This document shows positions 45,113 through 53,205 of a stretch of 64,000 nt of DNA, one piece after another. Location of the stretch: the NCBI GenBank assembly GCA_964476375.1, contig CAYYZW010000217.1, forward strand, positions 1 through 64,000, read 5' to 3'. The notes beneath the pieces were generated by a model. The model was not told the origin of the DNA. It worked only from the letters and a program-made list of their open reading frames with translations, and ran no database searches. Position 1 is the stretch's first letter. Every line of letters begins with the position of its first letter. The DNA comes from SAT2750 sp964476375 (lineage in GTDB: Bacteria; Planctomycetota; Planctomycetia; Pirellulales; Pirellulaceae). A program made the position numbers and the translations under genes.

Positions 45113-45580
45113 ATGAGTGCTGAACAACGACTCGTTGAACTGAACCTTGAGTTACCAACCGCCCCCAAGCCGGGAGGTGTCTACAAGCCAATCGTGATAA
45201 CCGGCAACATGGCCTACGTCTCCGGTCACGGTCCGCTCTGCAGCGATGACACCATGCTCACCGGCCGTGTCGGTTCCGAGGTCGATCAGGAGGCCGGTTA
45301 CCAGGCAGCCCGCCAGACCGGCCTGGCCATCCTGGCGACATTGAAAGCAAACCTGGGAAGCCTGGACCGGGTCAAGCGCGTTGTCAAGACGCTCGGAATG
45401 GTCAACTGCAGTGCCGACTTCGGCAACCAGCCCGCCGTGATCAACGGATTCAGTGACCTCTTTGCCGAGGTCTTTGGGGAGGAGAACGGGGTCGGTGCCC
45501 GCAGCGCTGTCGGTATGGGCTCCCTGCCAGGGAACATCACAACCGAGGTGGAAGTCATCCTCGAGCTCAATGACGGCTAG
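45113..45580 (+). CDS. RidA/YjgF-family protein
   Basis: 155 residues of the Rid fold: GGVYKPIVITGNMAYVSGHGPL near residue 20, AILATLKANLGSLDRVKRVVKTLGMVN near 80, and the C-terminal ARSAVGMGSLPGNITTEVEVIL. RidA deaminates reactive enamine/imine intermediates, using an Arg in a VxxR segment; here that position reads ARSAVG, so an Arg is present. Length and N-terminus are nearer a Rid2/Rid-like subgroup than the core RidA. Its TAG stop overlaps the stop of the convergent XRE gene within one CTAG. Confidence 0.85.
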   Translation: MSAEQRLVELNLELPTAPKPGGVYKPIVITGNMAYVSGHGPLCSDDTMLTGRVGSEVDQEAGYQAARQTGLAILATLKANLGSLDRVKRVVKTLGMVNCSADFGNQPAVINGFSDLFAEVFGEENGVGARSAVGMGSLPGNITTEVEVILELNDG

Positions 45581-46167
45581 CCATTCCGGCAGGAACGGTA
45601 GAGCACGTCATCACGAAGGCGCCGGTCGACGGCACGACCCATCTCGTCCAGCCCGCGACGCTGGCCAAAAGCATGCCATGGCGTGACTCCCTCGAGTTCC
45701 GGCATCAGCTCGGTCAGCTGGTCGACCATCATCTGTGCCATCCGCTGGATACCCTCCGATTCTGCCCGCTCGGCAATCGCCGAGGCCGTTTTCATCAGCC
45801 GAACAAATCGCGCCCGTTCCATGACGGGTGCTGACAACTGGGTATCGGGGGCTTCAAGCAACTCAGCCATCGGTACATCGAGCGCATCCTGCCACTTGCG
45901 TAAATCACTGATCCGTAGATCCGCATTGGCCTGCTCCTGTTTCCGCAGGATCTTCACGCTGACGCCTGTCTGGCGGGCCACGCTCCGCATCGACATTTCC
46001 TGTTGCTGTCGAACCTGCTGAAGCCGGTTCAGCGGCTGGTCCGATTCCGGGGCAGGAGAATCTGGGCAATCGTCCACTTCCTGCCGAACCGGAGGGGAGA
46101 TACGCCTGTCCGGAGAGGGAGGAGCGAGAGAATCAACAACACCGAAGTGATATTCGACCGTGGTCAT
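45577..46167 (-). CDS. XRE-family helix-turn-helix regulator
   Basis: 196 residues from ATG 46167, which has GGAGGA 7 bases upstream; the longer frame to 46440 is rejected. A proline-rich head is followed by an HTH_3 domain at about residues 48-105 (LQQVRQQQEMSMRSVARQTGVSVKILRKQE, then ISDLRKWQDALDVPMAELL). The C-terminal region is helical (RFVRLMKTASAIAERAESEG, QMMVDQLTELMPELEG) and probably dimerises. Two direct CATGAAA repeats sit 21-37 bases upstream of its start. Targets are unknown; autoregulation is plausible. Confidence 0.85.
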   Translation of the reverse strand: MTTVEYHFGVVDSLAPPSPDRRISPPVRQEVDDCPDSPAPESDQPLNRLQQVRQQQEMSMRSVARQTGVSVKILRKQEQANADLRISDLRKWQDALDVPMAELLEAPDTQLSAPVMERARFVRLMKTASAIAERAESEGIQRMAQMMVDQLTELMPELEGVTPWHAFGQRRGLDEMGRAVDRRLRDDVLYRSCRNG

Positions 46168-46473
46168 AAGCCTGTCCTCCACCTGACATGAAACATCATG
46201 AAATGCGTTGCCGGTGGGGAACGGGTCGAAAAAACAAGCGAAAAAATACCAGGGAAACCCCAGGACTGCTTGAATTCGAAGAAAAATGATTCGCTTGGAT
46301 TTTCTTGTTACCCACCAAACAGTAGACGTTTGACGCATGAGGACCCCGAAAAGTTCCACGAAATCCCCCAGATTAACACCATTTTTATGGTCCCCATGCC
46401 ACCCCTTCCCCGTCCGGCAGCTTGTTAGAATGCGTGCCATACAGCGAGAGACCCTATCGTGATAAAGGATCCT
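46168..46473. promoter_or_regulatory. Divergent intergenic region between the XRE gene and hisI
   Basis: 306 bases, more AT-rich than its neighbours. It holds direct repeats CATGAAA at 46188-46194 and 46198-46204, exactly 10 bases apart, next to the regulator's start; they may be an operator. TAGAAT near 46427 is a candidate -10 box for hisI. No gene is supported inside. Confidence 0.35.
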
Positions 46474-46884
46474 ATGATGACCAGCACCTTGCCCGGCCCT
46501 GATTTCACCCTGCCTGGTGGATTACTACCTGCGATCGCCCAAGATTCCGAAAGTGGCGAGGTCCTGATGCTGGCCTACATGAACGAGCAGGCATTTGCCG
46601 AGACCCTCCAAACCGGCCAGGCAACCTACTGGAGCCGCAGCCGCAAGAAACTGTGGCGCAAGGGCGAAGAGAGCGGCCACGTGCAGACTGTCAGCGAGAT
46701 CTTCGTGGACTGTGACCGGGATACCATCCTGCTCAAGGTCCAGCAGCAGGGGCCCGCCTGCCACGAGGGATACCGCAGTTGTTTTTCCCGGCAGGTCACC
46801 CCACATGGGCTGGTGCGGGTACTGGAATGCCTGGTCGACCCGGCCGACGCTGAGGATAACTCCGGGGACAATGCCGGGACGTGA
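46474..46884 (+). CDS. hisI: Phosphoribosyl-AMP cyclohydrolase
   Basis: 136 residues from ATG 46474 (AAGGA lies 4 bases upstream; the next ATG, 46477, is equally placed). Family blocks are VLMLAYMNEQA, TYWSRSRKKLWRKGEESGHVQ, the DxDxD magnesium site in VDCDRDTIL, and zinc cysteines in GPACHEGYRSCF. It opens the purine ring of phosphoribosyl-AMP in histidine synthesis. It is a monofunctional form without the HisE domain. No other his gene is near. Confidence 0.96.
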   Translation: MMTSTLPGPDFTLPGGLLPAIAQDSESGEVLMLAYMNEQAFAETLQTGQATYWSRSRKKLWRKGEESGHVQTVSEIFVDCDRDTILLKVQQQGPACHEGYRSCFSRQVTPHGLVRVLECLVDPADAEDNSGDNAGT

Positions 46885-46895
46885 AACCCGGCTGG

Positions 46896-48167
46896 TCAGT
46901 CGTTCGACTGTCCACGGATCAGCGGCGGTGACTGTGGACTGGCAATACCGTTTGGGAGCGGACTGATGGAGATTCCGACCGCCTGTCGAATTCCCTCTGG
47001 AACCATTCCACCCTGGCTCCGTGCCTGCTGAATTATTTCCCGCAGGCTACTGACCGATGGATGATGAAGCAGAAGCTCCTCCCCGTTCGTCCCGCGCACG
47101 ATCACCTGGAGTGTTACTGGAGCAGGAACATTGTCAGAGGCCGCGACAACAGCCGACCGGTTATTTCCAGGAGAATTCAATACGAATGAGAGCCCGGCCA
47201 ACTGCAGCTGCGCATGGATATTTACCAGGCTGCTGTAAAATCCCTCGTTGTCCAGAGGATCCGCGGCATTGCAGACACCGATCAACTCCCCCCCGGCCGT
47301 GAACAGGCCACCACCACTGCGGCCGTCCGCCGGCAGACCAGCAATCTGGATATTATCGGGACCATGGTACCGGTTCAGCGAGTTGATATGGGTTCGCTTG
47401 AGGGATGGCTGGTCCCCATGGTCACAGCCGGTACTGAACACCGCGGCACCTTTCTTGATCACCGATAGCTCGCGGGCCACGGGAACCGGCTGGACCGAGA
47501 CACCCGGCTGGATCTTGACCAGGGCGATATCGTGCCGGACTGCATCAAAACGAACCAGCTGCCCGGACACACGCCGGCGAACCGAATCCACAAACAGGTC
47601 GACCACGATCTTCCCGGTGCCACCTGAATCACGGAAAAGGTGTCCACAGGTAAGGACCAGTGCATAACCGCTGCGGGCGTCGATGATGGTTCCGCTTCCA
47701 TAACTTTGCCCTTCCGGATCATGAACTTCCAGACGAACGGTGGCCTGCAGCAGGCGTTTCGTCAGTGGAAGACCAGCAGCATCCGAGCGCTCTGTCTCAA
47801 CCTGGGGGATTCGCGAAAGTGTCTGCTGTTTCGCCGGGACCTGGCTGACCTGTTCCGGTGGCCGGACTCGCCGGATCATCTGTTCCAGTCGCGTGTACGA
47901 GGTGGCTCCTACCAATCGAGCAAGTTCCTTGCCGTCCTTGACCATCAGGAATGTGGGCAACTGGACAACCTGGAAACGGGAAATCAGATCCTGGTTGCGG
48001 TCAACCACCACTCGCTTGACCGGGTAACCATTTTGAACCAGCCGATCCACGGTCGATTCCATTGTCCTGCAGGCGGGACACCAGTCCGCTGTGAATTCGA
48101 GCAGCACAGGTTCATCGGCCTGCCCCTGCCCAATGGCAGCAGCAAGGAGTAGCAGATGCCAGTTCAT
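46896..48167 (-). CDS. Exported thioredoxin-domain and trypsin-like protease fusion
   Basis: About 423 residues from ATG 48167 with AGGAGGG 8 bases upstream. The signal peptide is MNWHLLLLAAAIGQGQA. Residues ~19-115 are a thioredoxin fold with ADWCPAC (Cys30, Cys33), DRNQDLISRFQVVQLPTFL carrying the cis-proline, and GKELARLVG. Residues ~160-340 are an S1-type protease with LVLTCGHLF (His), RHDIALVKI (Asp) and PADGRSGGGLF (Ser). All three triad residues are present. A C-terminal tail has no known domain. A fused redox and protease module in the periplasm suggests quality control of disulfide proteins; this is inference. Confidence 0.88.
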   Translation of the reverse strand: MNWHLLLLAAAIGQGQADEPVLLEFTADWCPACRTMESTVDRLVQNGYPVKRVVVDRNQDLISRFQVVQLPTFLMVKDGKELARLVGATSYTRLEQMIRRVRPPEQVSQVPAKQQTLSRIPQVETERSDAAGLPLTKRLLQATVRLEVHDPEGQSYGSGTIIDARSGYALVLTCGHLFRDSGGTGKIVVDLFVDSVRRRVSGQLVRFDAVRHDIALVKIQPGVSVQPVPVARELSVIKKGAAVFSTGCDHGDQPSLKRTHINSLNRYHGPDNIQIAGLPADGRSGGGLFTAGGELIGVCNAADPLDNEGFYSSLVNIHAQLQLAGLSFVLNSPGNNRSAVVAASDNVPAPVTLQVIVRGTNGEELLLHHPSVSSLREIIQQARSQGGMVPEGIRQAVGISISPLPNGIASPQSPPLIRGQSND

Positions 48168-48480
48168 TGTCGTCCCTCCTGGACCTCTTCGAATCGCGTG
48201 CTTTCGGCACATCCATGTGCCACGTGGCCGAAGCGATGCATCAATGTCTCCCAGTTGCCGCTTTGGGGCAAGGGCAGTTTTCCCCACTGCTGGCATCCCC
48301 GGTGCTGGCATTCCCGGTAACCATCCGTTATTCCCTTGCCACTCCCCGCTGACAGGCGCCTGGGCTACAATATCGTTTTCCGGTTCCGGGTCGAACTATT
48401 CACCGTGACAGTCGCTCTTGTTTTCACAGGGACACGGCCTGTTTTTATTTGAAAATCGCGGAGCCTGCTGAAAGAAGCTG
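48168..48480. promoter_or_regulatory. Divergent intergenic region before metG
   Basis: 313 bases between divergent genes. A perfect 7-base inverted repeat GGCACAT-CC-ATGTGCC lies at 48206-48221, inside a wider imperfect pairing (GCTT...GAAGC, 48200-48234). It is 40-55 bases upstream of the fusion-protein start and could be an operator or leader hairpin. TACAAT at 48366-48371 is a candidate -10 box for metG. No gene is seen. Confidence 0.35.
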
Positions 48481-50577
48481 ATGAGTCAATCTCGCCGGAT
48501 ACTGGTGACCGCAGCCCTCCCTTACGCCAATGGTCCGATCCACATTGGGCACCTGGTGGAATACCTGCAGACGGATATCTGGGTTCGATTTCAGAAACTG
48601 CAGGGGAACCGGTGTATCTATCTCTGTGCCGACGACACACATGGCACGGCAATCATGATGAGTGCCGAGAGAGAGAACTGCAGCGAGGAGGAGTTCATCG
48701 GCCGGGTCCAGCAGGAGCACGAGCGCGATTTTGCCGGCTTTGGCATCGAGTTTGACAACTATGGCAGCACGAACAGTACTGAAAACAAGGCCCTCTGTGA
48801 TGAATTCTGGGCTGCTTTCCGCGCGGCCGGGCTCGTCGAGCAGCGCGAGGTGACCCAGTTGTTCGACCCGGCCAAGGGTATCTTCCTGGCCGACCGGTTT
48901 GTGACCGGGACATGTCCTACCTGTGGCCGTGAGGACCAGTACGGCGACAGTTGTGAGTGCGGCGCCACCTACTCGGCGGAGGACCTGATCAACCCGGTCA
49001 GCACCCTGTCAGGCGAGACGCCGGTGGAAAAATCAGCGGACCACCTCTTTATCCAGATCGAGCAGTTACATGATTTCCTGGAAGAATGGACGCAGGGTGG
49101 AGAACATCTCCAGGTAGAAATTGCGAACTACCTCAAGGGTCACTTCCTGCACGAACCGCTACGGGACTGGGACATTTCGCGACCCGCACCTTACTTTGGA
49201 TTTGAGATTCCAGACAGCCCGGGAAATTACTGGTTCGTCTGGTTTGATGCCCCCATCGGTTACCTGGCTTCGACGCGCCAGTGGTGTGATCGAAGCGGGG
49301 AGGACTTTGATCTCTGGTGGCGAAATCCGGGGACCGAGATCCATCACTTCATCGGCAAGGACATTACCTATTTTCATACACTCTTCTGGCCGGCCATGCT
49401 CAAGACGGCCGGCTACAATCTCCCCACACGGGTCCACATCCACGGTTTCCTGACCGTGGACGGCAAGAAAATGTCCAAACGGGACGGGACATTTGTCCGG
49501 GCCGCGACGTACCTGAACCACCTGGATCCCTCCTGGCTGAGATACTATTTTGCCTCCAAGCTGGGGCCACGCGTGGACGACCTGGACATGAACCTCCACG
49601 AGTTCGTCTCCCGTGTGAACAGCGACCTGGTCGGCAAGGTGGTCAACCTGGCAAGCCGGTCCGCCAAGTTCATCCAGGATGCGGGGCTCTCGGCGGAATA
49701 CCCCGATGATGGCGGGCTCTTTCAGAAGGGTGTGACGGCAGGGACAGAGATCGCCAAGGCCTACGAAAACTGTGACTTCAACCGCGCCATGCGGATGATC
49801 ATGGAACTCGCCGATCGTGCCAATCCGTACGTTGAGGCGGCGGAACCCTGGAACCTTGCCAAGGATCCCGAGCGGGCGCAAGAACTGCAGGACACCTGTA
49901 GCGTGGCCCTGAACCTTTTCAGGCAGATCGTGATTTACCTCTCACCGGTTCTTCCCGTGCTGGCCGAAAAAACAGAAACACTGCTGGGCGAAAAAATCGA
50001 GCACTGGGACCAGGCGAACCGGCCATTGACCGGCACGCCGGTCGCACCATTTGAACACATGATGCAACGTGTTAATGAGAAAGATGTGAATGCCATGATT
50101 GATGAATCCAAGGAACGATCTGAAAGTGAACCTGTCGAGACAGCGGCCGACGAGGTTGTCCAGGACCAGCAGGACACACCCGGGCAGCCGGACGAACCGG
50201 CAGTGAGCCAGGAGGGCGGGCAACCGCTGCTGGATGAGCCCCTTGCCGACGAGATCACGATCGATGAGTTCGCCAAGGTCGACCTGCGCGTCGCACGAGT
50301 GATTGCCGCAGGCCACGTGGAGGGAGCGGACAGGCTACTCCAGTTGACACTCAGCCTGGGTGGAGACGAGCAGCGCAATGTCTTCGCCGGAATCAAGCAG
50401 GCCTATGAGCCGGAACAACTCGTGGGTCGACTGGTTGTGATGGTTGCCAACCTTGCTCCACGACAGATGCGTTTTGGCATCAGCGAGGGAATGGTCACGG
50501 CCGCAGGACCGGGTGGCTCGGAGGTGTTCCTGCTTGGCCTGGACGATGGAGCACAACCTGGACAGAGAATTCACTAA
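48481..50577 (+). CDS. metG: Methionyl-tRNA synthetase
   Basis: 698 residues, class I. The catalytic domain begins ILVTAALPYANGPIHIGHLVEY with the HIGH motif. A zinc knuckle CPTC...CECG lies near residues 144-161. KKMSKRDGTFV near residue 335 is the KMSKS motif. The helical anticodon domain follows. After an acidic linker (residues ~540-580) the C-terminal ~100 residues form the EMAP/Trbp111-type tRNA-binding and dimerisation domain (FAKVDLRVARVIAAGHVEGADRLL). It charges elongator and initiator tRNA-Met. Confidence 0.97.
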   Translation: MSQSRRILVTAALPYANGPIHIGHLVEYLQTDIWVRFQKLQGNRCIYLCADDTHGTAIMMSAERENCSEEEFIGRVQQEHERDFAGFGIEFDNYGSTNSTENKALCDEFWAAFRAAGLVEQREVTQLFDPAKGIFLADRFVTGTCPTCGREDQYGDSCECGATYSAEDLINPVSTLSGETPVEKSADHLFIQIEQLHDFLEEWTQGGEHLQVEIANYLKGHFLHEPLRDWDISRPAPYFGFEIPDSPGNYWFVWFDAPIGYLASTRQWCDRSGEDFDLWWRNPGTEIHHFIGKDITYFHTLFWPAMLKTAGYNLPTRVHIHGFLTVDGKKMSKRDGTFVRAATYLNHLDPSWLRYYFASKLGPRVDDLDMNLHEFVSRVNSDLVGKVVNLASRSAKFIQDAGLSAEYPDDGGLFQKGVTAGTEIAKAYENCDFNRAMRMIMELADRANPYVEAAEPWNLAKDPERAQELQDTCSVALNLFRQIVIYLSPVLPVLAEKTETLLGEKIEHWDQANRPLTGTPVAPFEHMMQRVNEKDVNAMIDESKERSESEPVETAADEVVQDQQDTPGQPDEPAVSQEGGQPLLDEPLADEITIDEFAKVDLRVARVIAAGHVEGADRLLQLTLSLGGDEQRNVFAGIKQAYEPEQLVGRLVVMVANLAPRQMRFGISEGMVTAAGPGGSEVFLLGLDDGAQPGQRIH

Positions 50578-50599
50578 CCATCCGAGGAATCGCCATATC

Positions 50600-51265
50600 A
50601 TGAGATTCTCGAGCCGGCAGGCTATCGTGGTCATGATTCTGCTTCTTGCTGCAGGCGGATGCGGAAAAGTTCCGGGGTCTGGTAAAAAGAAAAAGAAGGC
50701 ACCCCGGCAAAGACCACAGGTGGCAGCAGACGCCTATGGCAGCATCGCCGAGGCTGTGGACGAGCTTCTTGAATCGACCAAAACGAATAACCTTGCCAGG
50801 CAGGACCGGGCAGTGGCCTGGCTGTCAGGCCGCGGGAACCCGGCAATCGATCCGCTGGCCAATATTCTCGGCAGTAGTGACCATTCCGAAGCGGCCCGCA
50901 TCGTCGCCTGCCAGGTACTCTCCAAGCTTGGCCCGGGGGCGCGGTCGGCCCTGTTGCAAGCCACGGGTGGTGATGCTCGCATGGTACGGGTATCCGCAAC
51001 CCGCCGCCTGGGAATGATCAGGCCGTCCGACCAGCAGACCGTGGACCGGCTGGTCACCCTGCTCGGCCACGAGGATCCGCAGACACGACGTGCAGCCGTA
51101 CAGAGCCTCGGTTCCATTGGGACGTCAGCCGATGCAGCGATCGATCCGCTGGTCGAGATCTACAACAACAAGAAGAACACGGATCTACTGCGCAATGACG
51201 CCGTCCAGGCTCTCAAGAAAATCAACCCTCGCAAGGACTTTACCGACCTGTTGCTTAACGACTAG
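50600..51265 (+). CDS. HEAT-repeat lipoprotein
   Basis: 221 residues from ATG 50600. The lipoprotein signal MRFSSRQAIVVMILLLAAGGC has lipobox LAAGGC with Cys21. A Lys-rich linker follows, then about four HEAT/PBS-type helical repeats (AIDPLANILGSSDHSEAARIVACQVLSKLG, TVDRLVTLLGHEDPQTRRAAVQSLGSIG). HEAT repeats make protein-binding surfaces. It follows metG by 22 bases. The stop region overlaps the convergent SUMF1 gene by 11 bases. Confidence 0.83.
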   Translation: MRFSSRQAIVVMILLLAAGGCGKVPGSGKKKKKAPRQRPQVAADAYGSIAEAVDELLESTKTNNLARQDRAVAWLSGRGNPAIDPLANILGSSDHSEAARIVACQVLSKLGPGARSALLQATGGDARMVRVSATRRLGMIRPSDQQTVDRLVTLLGHEDPQTRRAAVQSLGSIGTSADAAIDPLVEIYNNKKNTDLLRNDAVQALKKINPRKDFTDLLLND

Positions 51266-52064
51266 CCGGCTTCTTCCCTTCCCTGGCCAATACGCATCGC
51301 AGGCCGACAGCATCATCCCGGCTTTCTGACGGGAGCAGGTGCCGGTAACTGCTCGTGAGCAGTTCCGCCTTGTCCTTCCAGCTTCCACCTCGCAACACGC
51401 GCTGCTTGGAATCTTTTTCCACCCAGGCACTCCCGTTGGCCGGGGCACCCTGGTAGCTGTCATGGGCTGAATCAAGACACCATTCCCAGAGGTATCCATG
51501 GACATCGTACAGTCCCCAGGCATTCGGTTTCTTGGCTCCCACCGGGGGATCATTTCCTGCGGCATTCCCGGTGTGCCAGCCGTAATCGTCGAGCGAGGCC
51601 ACATCGTCGCCAAATGAATAAACCGTGGTCGTCCCGGCCCTGGCACAGTATTCCCACTCGGCCTCGGTTGGCAGTCGAATCTCCTCATTCTGCTTGATCA
51701 GCTTTGCCTGCCTCATCAAGGCCGTTGCTTTCTGGCAAAAATCCTGTGCCTCGGCAAAGGAGAGCATCTCGACGCTGTTTCGCTTCCCTTTCCAGCGTGA
51801 AGGATTGCTTCCCATCACCGACTCCCAGAGATCCTGGGGCACCTCATAGCGGGCCACGTGGAACGGCGACCCGAACGTCACTTTGTGAACCGGTCGTTCA
51901 TTCGCTTTTCCTCCCTCGGCACGTCCCATCAGCAGCGAGGCCGGAAACTTCCCCTTGCCGGGTGTGATCTCGATAAACTCGCTTCGAAAGACCTTGAGCA
52001 ACTGCAACTGGTCAGCAGGAATATCGGCAGGAAAAAGGAGCGCAGCAAGCATCACACTATACAT
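51255..52064 (-). CDS. Exported SUMF1/FGE-domain protein, apparently non-catalytic
   Basis: About 269 residues from ATG 52064, with GGAGAA 7 bases upstream; a GTG at 52079 lacks any ribosome site. A short signal peptide leads to the SUMF1 fold: YEVPQDLWESVMGSNPSRWKG, RLPTEAEWEYCARAGTTT, NAWGLYDVHGYLWEWCLD, RVLRGGSWKDKAELLTSSYR and AVGLRCVLA. In true formylglycine-generating enzymes two cysteines lie in the segment after GGSY/GGSW; here it reads GGSWKDKAELL with none. So it probably does not convert sulfatase cysteines and may be a binding domain of C-type-lectin-like fold. Confidence 0.87.
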   Translation of the reverse strand: MYSVMLAALLFPADIPADQLQLLKVFRSEFIEITPGKGKFPASLLMGRAEGGKANERPVHKVTFGSPFHVARYEVPQDLWESVMGSNPSRWKGKRNSVEMLSFAEAQDFCQKATALMRQAKLIKQNEEIRLPTEAEWEYCARAGTTTVYSFGDDVASLDDYGWHTGNAAGNDPPVGAKKPNAWGLYDVHGYLWEWCLDSAHDSYQGAPANGSAWVEKDSKQRVLRGGSWKDKAELLTSSYRHLLPSESRDDAVGLRCVLAREGKKPASR

Positions 52065-52122
52065 CGTGAATTTCTCCACCAGGGTTTGGTGTCGCCGGAG
52101 GCGACAAGTTGATATCGAGTGA

Positions 52123-53082
52123 CTAGATGTGGCCGTTACGGAACGCCTCAGCCATGGCCTGCGGAACCTCGGCTTCTGCCTCGATTACATGGCTACGGTT
52201 TTCAACAACACGGGCTTTCATTTCCTGTTCCACGGCAACCGCCTCGGCACGCCTTAACTCTGCCCTCGCCTGGGCAACACGCGTATCCGCTTCTGCCTGG
52301 TCAGCCTGCAAGCGGGCACCGATATTCTCACCCACATCGATATCGGCAATATCAATCGACACGATTTCAAAAGCGGTCTGGGCATCCAGTCCCCGAGCCA
52401 GCACGGCCTTGGTAATCCGGTCAGGATTCTCGAGCACCGCCAGGTGGTTGTCCGCTGAACCGATCGAGGAAATAATACTCTCGCCAACACGGGCAATGAT
52501 GGTTGCTTCCACAGCACCACCGATCAGCTGCTCCAGGTTGGTGCGAACCGTAACACGCGCTCGAACCTTGAGCTCCACCCCGTCCCTGGCAATCGCGCTG
52601 AGTGTCACCTTGCCACTTCGCTCTGGATCCGGGCAGTCAATAACCTTGGGGCGAACACTCGTCTGAACCGCCTCCCGGACATCGCGGCCAGCCAGGTCAA
52701 TCGCCGTGGCGCGGTCAAGATCCAGGTCGATACCTGCTCGCTCGGCTGCAATCAATGCGTGCAGCACGTTCATCACGTTACCGCCAGCCAGGTAATGCCC
52801 GGTCAGCCGGTGGGTGGTAATATCGGTCGAAATATTCAAACCCGATTGCTTGGCCCGGATCTTTGCATCCACGATAATCCGCTGGTTAACCTTCATAAAA
52901 CCCATGGCGACCATCGATAACAGCCGCACATCGGCCTTGGACATGTATGCCTGAAACCAGAGCTTGCCGTACTTCATCACGATCAGCAAAAGCACCAGCA
53001 AAAGAAGTGCAAAAAAACCACCCACGGCGTAGAGAACAATCTCTCCCGCGCCGAGCTCGGCAGCAATCAGCGAATGGTTCAT
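52123..53082 (-). CDS. floA: Flotillin-like protein FloA
   Basis: 319 residues from ATG 53082 with GAGGA about 8 bases upstream. The N-terminal membrane segment is IVLYAVGGFFALLLLVLLLIVM. The YqfA/FloA-specific body shows KADVRLLSMVAMGFMKVNQRIIVDA, SGLNISTDITTHRLTGHYLAGGNV, and an SPFH-like part VELKVRARVTVRTNLEQLIGG. A C-terminal Ala/Glu-rich coiled coil (ADQAEADTRVAQARAELRRAEA) drives oligomerisation. FloA organises functional membrane microdomains. The family's usual partner NfeD is not adjacent. Confidence 0.93.
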   Translation of the reverse strand: MNHSLIAAELGAGEIVLYAVGGFFALLLLVLLLIVMKYGKLWFQAYMSKADVRLLSMVAMGFMKVNQRIIVDAKIRAKQSGLNISTDITTHRLTGHYLAGGNVMNVLHALIAAERAGIDLDLDRATAIDLAGRDVREAVQTSVRPKVIDCPDPERSGKVTLSAIARDGVELKVRARVTVRTNLEQLIGGAVEATIIARVGESIISSIGSADNHLAVLENPDRITKAVLARGLDAQTAFEIVSIDIADIDVGENIGARLQADQAEADTRVAQARAELRRAEAVAVEQEMKARVVENRSHVIEAEAEVPQAMAEAFRNGHI

Positions 53083-53205
53083 CAGAACATCCTCGCAGGA
53101 ACAGGACAGGAAATCGGCCAACCGGCAAGCTGTCCATAATAGCGAAGGTTTTTAGTGCAAACAAACCGGCGGGTGGGAAAAAGATGATTCCACCAGGCTG
53201 ACGGT

